Shown here in pieces: positions 1 to 5,774 of a DNA stretch of 14,961 nucleotides. Where the stretch lies: NCBI RefSeq assembly GCF_946222045.1, contig NZ_CAMILN010000040.1, forward strand, positions 1 to 14,961, written 5' to 3'. A model generated the notes under the pieces. That model ran no database searches. It had not been told where the DNA came from and worked only from the letters and a program-made list of their open reading frames with translations. Position numbers and translations under genes: made by a program. Within the stretch, counting starts at the first letter, position 1, and every line of letters starts with the position of its first letter. Origin of the DNA: an uncultured Peptoniphilus sp. GTDB lineage: Bacteria; Bacillota; Clostridia; Tissierellales; Peptoniphilaceae.

Positions 1-54
1 AGAGAAAATAGAAATTCTCTCTGGTATTTGGTCCAACTTTATGGGGTCACCACA
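1..54 (+). mobile_element. Right end of an IS3-family (IS150-like) insertion sequence, rest outside window
   Basis: Read on the minus strand from position 54, the sequence starts TGTGGTGACCCC and continues into AAAGTTGGAC (31-40). This matches 19 of 24 positions of the IS end at 14907, including the outer TG, TGACCCC and AAAGTTGGAC. TG...CA termini and a GTTGGAC core are typical of IS150-group IS3 elements. The inverted complement that forms a hairpin inside the 14907 end is absent here, so I read this as the opposite (right) end, with the element extending left out of the window. A 6-bp hairpin (AGAGAA 1-6, TTCTCT 15-20) lies inside it. No transposase residues can be recognised in so short a piece. 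The call rests on end similarity only. Confidence 0.45.
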
Positions 55-90
55 ACAGTGAGAAGTCTTTCTTTATGCAAAAGTTACATC

Positions 91-462
91 TTATTTAGAT
101 TTCTTCTTTGTAGTTTTCTTTGACTTAGAAGATTTTTTATCAACATCTTCATCGTCGTCATCTTCCTTTGCATTTTCTTCTGCTTCCATGATGTTGCCTT
201 CGCAGAATAAGTAAGTCCTCATTTGTTCGTCCCAACCTTCTTGGTTGCGGCGAAGCCATTCAAGTGTCATCATTGCGTGCTCAATTTCTTCTTCGGCATT
301 GTGCCACATGATTTCCTTTAGTTCTTTGTCGTCAGTAACTGCAACTCTTTGGTAGTACCAGTCAACTGCTTCGATTTCTTCTTTTAGAGAGTTAATTGCT
401 CTTACAATTTCCCTTTGCTTCTTTGTCATTTCACTAGCGGGTTCATGATAATCGTTAGCCAT
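91..462 (-). CDS. Encapsulated ferritin-like protein (EncFtn family)
   Basis: A 123-residue ferritin-like protein of the EncFtn family, which oxidises Fe(II) at a decameric ferroxidase interface and normally works inside an encapsulin nanocompartment. It aligns without gaps through the core of Rhodospirillum rubrum EncFtn as I remember it: HEP near the start, then EEIEAVDWYYQR, the EEEIEH stretch, LEWLRRN and LRTYLF. By that alignment the iron ligands correspond to E29, E59 and H62, with W35, Y36, E28 and E31 also kept. After residue 95 the tail is acidic (DDDDED) and then Lys/Ser/Thr-rich (KKSSKSKKTTKKKSK). I see no hydrophobic LTVGSLRR- or GSL-type encapsulin-loading peptide. The ribosome site AAAGGAG lies about 6 bases before the ATG. 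An encapsulin gene would be expected next to it, but an IS-like end begins 36 bases after its stop. Family call is firm; encapsulation in this strain is unproven. Confidence 0.92.
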   Translation of the reverse strand: MANDYHEPASEMTKKQREIVRAINSLKEEIEAVDWYYQRVAVTDDKELKEIMWHNAEEEIEHAMMTLEWLRRNQEGWDEQMRTYLFCEGNIMEAEENAKEDDDDEDVDKKSSKSKKTTKKKSK

Positions 463-487
463 AATAAGCTCCTTTACAATAAAAAAA

Positions 488-516
488 GTTAATTTACTTC
501 TAAATTAATTATAACA
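488..516 (-). promoter_or_regulatory. encFtn promoter (extended -10) with overlapping palindromic operator candidate
   Basis: On the minus strand TGTTATAAT (508-516) is a consensus extended -10 element; no good -35 box lies upstream of it. Directly overlapping and downstream is an inverted repeat, GTTAATTTA (488-496) and TAAATTAAT (501-509), separated by four bases and matching in 8 of 9 positions. It sits across the expected start of transcription, where a repressor would act. The left half TTATAAT matches a PerR/Fur-type half-site, but the right half is degenerate, so the regulator is unknown. Iron or peroxide control would suit a ferritin but is inference. Confidence 0.45.
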
Positions 517-541
517 CTAACACTTTATCAAAGGAATGGAT

Positions 542-649
542 TTTTCAAAATCCCTTATTTTGGGTATACTAAATATAGTTGAAAAAATTATAAAACAAAA
601 GAAATTAAAAAATAATTTTCAAAACACTTAAAAAATTGATTAAAGGAGA
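542..649 (+). promoter_or_regulatory. Upstream region of the opuC operon: weak promoter candidate and ribosome site
   Basis: TATACT (565-570) with TTTTCA (542-547) at a 17-base spacing is the best sigma-A-like pair I find, though the -35 is poor. A second TTGAAA occurs at about 579 without a clear -10. The ribosome site AAAGGAGA ends about 8 bases before the ATG at 657, which favours that start over an upstream TTG at 636. The 463-656 gap otherwise holds only the divergent encFtn promoter. Confidence 0.3.
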
Positions 650-656
650 GATTGAA

Positions 657-1877
657 ATGATTGAATTTAAGAATGTCAGTAAGATCTATCCCGGTAATCA
701 GGTTGCAGCTGAAAATATAAATTTAAAATTCAAGGATGGCGAATTTATATGTTTTATTGGAGCCAGTGGATCGGGCAAGACTACCTGTATGAGGATGATC
801 AACAGGATGAACGAAATCACATCAGGCGAGATCCTCATTAACGGAGTTAGCATCAAGGACATGGATGCTGTTGACCTTAGGAGACAAATTGGATATGTAA
901 TCCAACAAATTGGACTCTTGCCCCACATGACAGTTTACGACAACATAGTTTTGGTTCCTAGACTTCTTAAGTGGGATGAAGAAAAATTAAGACCAATTGC
1001 AGAGAACTTAATAGAAAAAGTTGACCTGCCACTATCTTACTTAGATAAATACCCATCAGAATTATCTGGTGGTCAACAACAAAGAATTGGTGTAATAAGG
1101 GCCTTGGCAGCAGACCAGGACATAATCCTAATGGACGAACCCTTCGGTGCCCTTGACCCAATAACAAGAGACGCCCTACAAAAACTTGTGAAGAGACTTC
1201 AAAGAGAAATGGGAAAGACAATAGTCTTTGTATCTCACGATATGGACGAAGCCCTTTCACTTGCAGACAGGATAGTCATCATGAAAAAGGGTCACGTTGA
1301 ACAATTTGACACACCAGAAAATATACTTAAGAACCCAAAATCAAAATACGTAGAAGAAATGCTGGGCCAAGAAAAGATGAACGAGGCCAAAACTTCTTAT
1401 AGGACTGTTGAGACAATAATGCTTAAGAATCCAGTTTCCCTAACAAGTGACAGGTCAACTTATGATGCCCTTGCCCTTATGAGGAACAAGAGGGTCGATA
1501 CAATTTTCGTCACAGACGAAGAAGGTCACCTACTTGGAGCAGTAGGTATGTTTGACATAGGAAAATTTGGTAAGCACATAAAACCCCTTGACGAAGTCAT
1601 GGACAAGGTCTATGCCATAGAAGAGGATACAGTTATCATGAATGCCATTCGTGACATCTATAATCTCGACATAAAGAACCTTCCAGTAGTTGACGATGAA
1701 AACAAGCTAGTGGGCCTTGTTACAAGGGCATCAGTAGTTGATACAATCTACACCAACCTCTGGGAAAATGAAGAAGAGGAAGAAGTTGAGGAAATTTACG
1801 AAGAGGACAATTTGTCTGAACTTATGAAGGATGCATCAGGTGAGTCACCTAAGAAAATAGGTGATAAAAATGATTGA
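657..1877 (+). CDS. opuCA: OpuC-type glycine betaine/carnitine/choline ABC transporter ATPase with tandem CBS domains
   Basis: The ATPase of a compatible-solute importer, 406 residues from the ATG at 657. The ABC domain shows Walker A GASGSGKTT (35-43), a Q-loop (QQIGLLPHM), signature LSGGQQQR (136-143), Walker B IILMDEP (from 156) and switch His194 in SHD. Two CBS domains follow, roughly 252-300 and 312-370, then a very acidic tail (ENEEEEEVEEIYEED). In OpuA/OpuC relatives the CBS pair and acidic tail couple transport to ionic strength or bind cyclic-di-AMP. An upstream TTG would add seven residues but would overlap the ribosome site. First gene of the opuCABCD operon, it overlaps the permease gene by 8 bases (ATG before TGA), which suggests translational coupling. 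The ProV/OpuBA naming alternative cannot be excluded, because substrate range is not visible. Confidence 0.93.
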   Translation: MIEFKNVSKIYPGNQVAAENINLKFKDGEFICFIGASGSGKTTCMRMINRMNEITSGEILINGVSIKDMDAVDLRRQIGYVIQQIGLLPHMTVYDNIVLVPRLLKWDEEKLRPIAENLIEKVDLPLSYLDKYPSELSGGQQQRIGVIRALAADQDIILMDEPFGALDPITRDALQKLVKRLQREMGKTIVFVSHDMDEALSLADRIVIMKKGHVEQFDTPENILKNPKSKYVEEMLGQEKMNEAKTSYRTVETIMLKNPVSLTSDRSTYDALALMRNKRVDTIFVTDEEGHLLGAVGMFDIGKFGKHIKPLDEVMDKVYAIEEDTVIMNAIRDIYNLDIKNLPVVDDENKLVGLVTRASVVDTIYTNLWENEEEEEVEEIYEEDNLSELMKDASGESPKKIGDKND

Positions 1878-2505
1878 TTTTTTATTAGCAAATAGCGGAG
1901 AGATATTTTCAAAGTCCATGGAGCACCTTATGATTGCGGCGATTTCACTAGCCCTTGGAATATTAGTGGCAGTCCCTATTGGGATTTTACTAAATAGGTC
2001 CAAGCAGGCGGCAAAAATTGTCATGGCAATAGCATCGGTTCTTCAAACAGTTCCATCCTTTGCCCTCTTGGCACTTATGATTCCACTTTTTGGAGTTGGA
2101 AAGAAACCAGCCATAGTTTCATTATTTATCTACTCCTTGCTTCCAATTATGAGGAACACTTATCTTGGTATAGCAGGAGTAAATGAAAACCTAATTGACG
2201 CAGCCAAGGGGATGGGGATGACAAGGTCCCAAATACTCTTCAAGGTTCAAATTCCTATGGCCATGCCAGTTATTATGGGTGGCATAAGACTTTCTGGAGT
2301 TTATGTTCTTGCTTGGACAACTCTTGCAGCCTATGTAGGAGCAGGTGGACTTGGGGACTTTATCTTCAACGGACTTACTAATGCAATAATGCCAATGGTA
2401 GTTTGGGGCACAATCCCAGTTACTCTTATGGCCATAATAGTGGATTTCTTCTTTGGAATCCTAGAAGAAAAACTATCTCCCAACAAGAAAAGTGAGGTGG
2501 CATAA
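1870..2505 (+). CDS. opuCB: OpuC-type transporter permease subunit
   Basis: One of two membrane-spanning subunits of the solute importer, 211 residues, with about five to six hydrophobic segments. The cytoplasmic coupling (EAA-like) loop reads DAAKGMGMTRSQILFKVQIP, followed by MAMPVIMGGIR. It would dock on the OpuCA ATPase. The ATG at 1870 is chosen because AGGTGA (1859-1864) is correctly spaced from it. A GTG at 1861 would extend it by three residues but lies within that ribosome site. It overlaps the end of the ATPase gene by 8 bases, and its TAA shares one base with the ATG of the lipoprotein gene. It is clearly paralogous to the permease at 3475, sharing DAAKGMGMT and GAGGLGD. Which permease is B and which is D follows gene order only. 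Confidence 0.9.
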   Translation: MIDFLLANSGEIFSKSMEHLMIAAISLALGILVAVPIGILLNRSKQAAKIVMAIASVLQTVPSFALLALMIPLFGVGKKPAIVSLFIYSLLPIMRNTYLGIAGVNENLIDAAKGMGMTRSQILFKVQIPMAMPVIMGGIRLSGVYVLAWTTLAAYVGAGGLGDFIFNGLTNAIMPMVVWGTIPVTLMAIIVDFFFGILEEKLSPNKKSEVA

Positions 2506-3482
2506 TGAAAAAAATTAAAACATTTCTTTTAATATTTCTTATACTTCCAATCTTTTTAACATCATGCACCTTACCAGGAATTGGTGGCAACACCAAGACC
2601 AGCGTAGTTGTGGCAACGGGATCCAACACAGAAAGACAGATCCTGGGAGAAGTTGTTAAGCAAATGATAGAACACCACAGCGACATAGACGTTTCACTGA
2701 TTACCAACTTGTCATCATCTGTCCTAAACCACATAGCCATGTTAAAGGGAGATGTAAACATAGTTGGAGCCATGTACACAGGTACAGCCTTAAGTGGGGA
2801 ACTTGGCATGGACCCTATCAAAGATCCAAAAGAAGCAGAGAGAGTTGTTATGGATGAATACTACAAGAGGTGGGAAAGATATTGGTACCCATCCTTTGGC
2901 TTTGACAACACATATGCCTTTATGGTTACAAAAAAATTCGCAGAAGAAAATAATCTTAAAAAAGTTTCTGACCTTGAGAAGTTAAAAGACAATCTCGAAG
3001 TTGGAGTTGACACAGCTTGGATAAAGAGAGAGGGAGACGGCTACAAGGCCTTCAAAGAAATCTATGGATTTGACTTTAAGACAGTTTATCCCATGGACAT
3101 TGGCCTAGTTTACACAGCCCTTGCCAGTGGAGAAATGGACCTAGTCCTTGGATATTCCACAGACGGAAAGATTTCATCCTATGACCTAGTTGTCCTAGAA
3201 GATGACAAGAGACTCTTCCCACCTTATGACTGCTCGCCAGTATTGTCAAAGGCAATTGTAGAAAAATATCCAGAGCTTGAGACAATAATGATGAAGCTTG
3301 TGGGTCAAATCTCATCAGAAGATATGCAAGAATTAAACCGTCAGGCAGACGAAGATTTAGAGATGCCAGCATTAGTGGCAGAAAACTTCTTGAAAAAGCA
3401 TAATTACTTTGAAGATGTAAAAGTTGATCAAGAAAAGATAAAGAAATACAAGGAAGCAGTGGAAGGAGGAAAAAATGTCTGA
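2505..3482 (+). CDS. opuCC: OpuC-type substrate-binding lipoprotein
   Basis: The extracellular solute receptor of the importer, 325 residues. It has a lipoprotein signal: MKKIK, a hydrophobic core, and lipobox LTSC with Cys21 as the lipidated residue. The mature part begins TLPGIGGNTKTSVVVATGSNTERQILGEV, which fits the OpuAC/ProX-like quaternary-amine binding fold. It continues with LSSSVLNHIAML and, late in the protein, YTALASGEMDLVLGYSTDG, a typical hinge region of this family. It would deliver glycine betaine, carnitine or choline to the two permeases. The AGGTGG ribosome site ends just before the one-base stop/start overlap with opuCB. The gene ends 8 bases inside opuCD. The aromatic binding-cage residues cannot be assigned by eye, so the exact ligand is open. 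Confidence 0.92.
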   Translation: MKKIKTFLLIFLILPIFLTSCTLPGIGGNTKTSVVVATGSNTERQILGEVVKQMIEHHSDIDVSLITNLSSSVLNHIAMLKGDVNIVGAMYTGTALSGELGMDPIKDPKEAERVVMDEYYKRWERYWYPSFGFDNTYAFMVTKKFAEENNLKKVSDLEKLKDNLEVGVDTAWIKREGDGYKAFKEIYGFDFKTVYPMDIGLVYTALASGEMDLVLGYSTDGKISSYDLVVLEDDKRLFPPYDCSPVLSKAIVEKYPELETIMMKLVGQISSEDMQELNRQADEDLEMPALVAENFLKKHNYFEDVKVDQEKIKKYKEAVEGGKNV

Positions 3483-4119
3483 TGTAATGATTTACTATAT
3501 GGAGAACGCATCCTATGTCTTTGAACAATTTATTAGACACTTTCTAATTTCCATTTATGGAGTTCTCTTTGCATCAATAGTGGCAATACCACTTGGATTT
3601 GCAGTTGCAAGGAAGGGAAAATTATCAAGACTTACAATAAGCATTGCCAATGTAATGCAGACAATACCATCCCTTGCCATGCTAGCTATCCTCATGTTTT
3701 TAATAGGAACGGGACCAAACACAGTGGTCTTTGCAGTATTCTTATACGCAATCCTTCCAATATTAAAAAACACAGTTGGAGGAATAAATTCAGTGACACC
3801 AGAACTTGTTGATGCAGCCAAGGGAATGGGGATGACGAAATTTCAAATAATGAAAAAGGTAGAACTTCCCCTTGCCATATCCATAATCATGGGTGGAATA
3901 AGAAATGCCCTTGTCCTTGCCATAGGAGTTACGGCAGTGGGAACCTTCATTGGAGCAGGTGGCCTTGGAGATATAATCACCAGGGGAATTACCGTTGCCA
4001 ATGGAAGCCCAATAATAATAGCAGGAGCAATCCCAACAGCCCTAATGGCAGTCTTGGCAGACTTCGCTCTTGGAGCCATAGAAAATAAACTTAAACCAAG
4101 AACCTTTACAAAGATATAG
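3475..4119 (+). CDS. opuCD: OpuC-type transporter permease subunit
   Basis: Second permease of the importer, 214 residues, with the same fold and coupling loop as opuCB (DAAKGMGMTKFQIMKKVELP, then GAGGLGDIITRGI). A strong ribosome site, GGAAGGAGG, stands directly before the ATG at 3475. The start overlaps the opuCC stop by 8 bases, the same overlap as at the opuCA/opuCB junction, so all four proteins are probably made in coupled amounts. The order ATPase, permease, binding protein, permease is that of the Bacillus and Listeria opuC operons, which supports the OpuC name over OpuA or ProU. The operon ends at the terminator starting at 4129. Confidence 0.9.
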   Translation: MSDVMIYYMENASYVFEQFIRHFLISIYGVLFASIVAIPLGFAVARKGKLSRLTISIANVMQTIPSLAMLAILMFLIGTGPNTVVFAVFLYAILPILKNTVGGINSVTPELVDAAKGMGMTKFQIMKKVELPLAISIIMGGIRNALVLAIGVTAVGTFIGAGGLGDIITRGITVANGSPIIIAGAIPTALMAVLADFALGAIENKLKPRTFTKI

Positions 4120-4128
4120 AATAACAAT

Positions 4129-4157
4129 AACTCAGGTTTTATAGGCCTGAGTTTTTT
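4129..4157 (+). terminator. Rho-independent terminator of the opuC operon
   Basis: Perfect 8-bp arms AACTCAGG (4129-4136) and CCTGAGTT (4146-4153) enclose a 9-base loop, and the T-run continues to 4157. It begins 9 bases after the opuCD stop codon. Confidence 0.88.
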
Positions 4158-4190
4158 GTTAGCTTATGATATTTTATAAAATTATAAAAA

Positions 4191-4234
4191 TTACATTTTC
4201 GCTTTAAAAATTAAAAATTAAAGCGAGAATGTAA
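4191..4234 (-). terminator. Long inverted repeat, probable minus-strand terminator
   Basis: 17-base arms at 4191-4207 (TTACATTTTCGCTTTAA) and 4218-4234 pair with a single G-T wobble around a 10-base loop. On the minus strand the second arm is followed by TTTTTATAA. It would therefore stop transcription leaving the nhaC gene, as a second stop behind the hairpin at 4255-4290. On the plus strand there is no T-run. Confidence 0.6.
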
Positions 4235-4254
4235 TGAGGAATAGTTTTTAAAAC

Positions 4255-4290
4255 AAAAAGACTCAGGTTGTAAAAAATCTGAGTCTTTTT
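4255..4290. terminator. Bidirectional terminator between opuCD and nhaC
   Basis: Perfect 12-bp arms AAAAAGACTCAG (4255-4266) and CTGAGTCTTTTT (4279-4290) flank a 12-base loop. T-runs occur on both strands, so it can end minus-strand nhaC transcripts and plus-strand read-through from opuCD. Its ACTCAG/CTGAGT core is the same as that of the 4129 terminator. Confidence 0.85.
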
Positions 4291-4296
4291 CATGTC

Positions 4297-5601
4297 TTAA
4301 TTTATTTTATTTCTATAAAATTCCACACAAGATGCCAGTGTGTTCACCAGTACAATGTAGTGGTGGTAGAAGGAAAATAAAATTGCCCCAATAGGTCCTC
4401 CAACCATTTCAAGAGGAGTCCTGCCCGTTATGTTCCAGGGAATGTAAAGTGGAGTCATAATTGCAGAGTTCTCAAGATCAAGGGCCAACTTGTAGGAGTC
4501 CTTATAATTTTCCCTTGCCATTTCGTAGGTAATCATAGTGGTCAAGGTTTGGTTGGCAGAAAAACCTGCGATTATAAAAGAAATAAAGGACATTACCACC
4601 ATGTCGGGCAGCTTATCAAACAAGATGTTTACATATTTTTTCACAACCACCAATAGGTCTGTGTGCTTAAAGAAACCAAAGTAGCCAGATGAAATCCCTA
4701 CAATAAGTAGCATCTTTCTCATAGATAGAAGGCCGCCACCATTTACTAGTGGTCCCACATCAGAGTCAATGTGGAAACCAAAAATCAAGGCCTTAAAAAT
4801 TTCTCCAAGGCTAGCATCTTGGAAGATTAGGGCAAAGAAGATAGAAATTATAATGGAAATTACCATGTTGATCCTAATGTCCACTTTAAATATAGCCAAG
4901 ATGATTATGGAAAGAGTTGGGACCACCAAGAAGAAATTAAAATTAAAAATGCTGGCAATGGACCTCAAACTTTGGGAATTTATCTCAGCATCAATTCCAA
5001 AATTAAAAATTTGAAAAGTGATTAGGGTCAAAACTAGGGGAATGACACAGGTCCTAAACATATTTTTTAAGTTTACATAGAGGTCAGTCTTGGTAAGAGT
5101 TGCAACCAAGAGGGCTGATGTTGACATTGGAGATGACCTGTCGCCAAAATAGCAGCCAGACAAAATTGCCCCACCAGTGATATAGGGATTGAAGTTCATG
5201 GCTGTTGAAATTGACATGGAAATTATGCCAGAAGTGGAAGCAGTCCCAAGGCTTGTCCCAGTTAAAATTGAAATGGCAGAGTTAAAAATAAAAACTCCCA
5301 CATAGAAAAACTTTGGGGCAATAAGCCCAGTCCCCTTATAAATTATGTAGGCAATAGTCCCCGATAATCGCCAAATACCTGTTATCATTCCAATTAACAT
5401 AAAGACAAAGAGGATGGTCTTTGTGTCCAAGAGACCCTCATAGACCATGTGAAAGATTTCTTTTAATTTGTAATCTTTTATAAAGGCGTAAATTATTAGG
5501 AGAATCAAATTCATAAAGAGGGCAAGGACAATTGGAGTGTCAAAAATTATTGCTATGAAGAGATTCACCATAAATAAAATTAAAATTAAAAGTTCTAGCA
5601 T
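4297..5601 (-). CDS. nhaC: NhaC-family Na+/H+ antiporter
   Basis: An integral membrane protein of 434 residues with about ten to eleven hydrophobic segments. It matches the NhaC family: GTSLGTASTSG (115-125), then GGAILSGCYFGDRSSPMSTSA around 143-163 with Asp154 in the conserved GDRSSP, and near the C-terminus PLYIPWNITG. NhaC proteins exchange Na+ for H+; the related MleN proteins couple malate/lactate exchange to Na+ and cannot be ruled out by sequence reading alone. The ATG at 5601 is preceded by GAGGT. The gene is single, convergent with the opuC operon and divergent from the exporter genes. An antiporter next to osmolyte uptake fits a salt and pH homeostasis neighbourhood, although the two are transcribed separately. 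Length is slightly below the usual 450-480. Confidence 0.88.
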   Translation of the reverse strand: MLELLILILFMVNLFIAIIFDTPIVLALFMNLILLIIYAFIKDYKLKEIFHMVYEGLLDTKTILFVFMLIGMITGIWRLSGTIAYIIYKGTGLIAPKFFYVGVFIFNSAISILTGTSLGTASTSGIISMSISTAMNFNPYITGGAILSGCYFGDRSSPMSTSALLVATLTKTDLYVNLKNMFRTCVIPLVLTLITFQIFNFGIDAEINSQSLRSIASIFNFNFFLVVPTLSIIILAIFKVDIRINMVISIIISIFFALIFQDASLGEIFKALIFGFHIDSDVGPLVNGGGLLSMRKMLLIVGISSGYFGFFKHTDLLVVVKKYVNILFDKLPDMVVMSFISFIIAGFSANQTLTTMITYEMARENYKDSYKLALDLENSAIMTPLYIPWNITGRTPLEMVGGPIGAILFSFYHHYIVLVNTLASCVEFYRNKIN

Positions 5602-5646
5602 TTTCTACCTCAGTAATTTTCTTTACTCTAGCTTTATACTTTATAT

Positions 5647-5674
5647 TTTATAATTAAGCCAAGACATCTTTCAA
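5647..5674 (-). promoter_or_regulatory. nhaC promoter
   Basis: On the minus strand TTGAAA (5669-5674) and TATAAA (5647-5652) are separated by 16 bases, close to the sigma-A consensus, and point towards the nhaC ATG at 5601 with a leader of about 40 bases. Confidence 0.55.
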
Positions 5675-5727
5675 GGAAATTTAGGCAAATCTTAATAAAT
5701 TTGAAAGACTTTTGCAGGTCTTTACTA

Positions 5728-5757
5728 TTGTAATTCTTGAGAAACTTACTATATAAT
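5728..5757 (+). promoter_or_regulatory. Promoter candidate of the exporter operon
   Basis: TATAAT (5752-5757) is a consensus -10, and TTGTAA (5728-5733) stands 18 bases upstream. The start of transcription would fall at about 5764, at the GGAGGT ribosome site (5765-5770), so the leader would be unusually short. A small inverted repeat, AAAGAC (5704-5709) and GTCTTT (5718-5723), lies just upstream and could be an operator. Confidence 0.45.
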
Positions 5758-5774
5758 TAAGCTTGGAGGTAGAT

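Noticed and set aside
636..656. TTG start seven codons upstream for opuCA
   Set aside because: The TTG lies before the AAAGGAGA ribosome site, which is well spaced for the ATG at 657, and family members begin at MIEFKNVSKIY-like sequence.
4769..5014. 81-codon plus-strand frame inside nhaC
   Set aside because: It is the shadow of hydrophobic codons of the antiporter, Lys/Met/Ile-rich, and has no supporting signals.
5763..5774. TTG start four codons upstream for the adaptor gene
   Set aside because: The TTG overlaps the GGAGGT ribosome site that serves the ATG at 5775.
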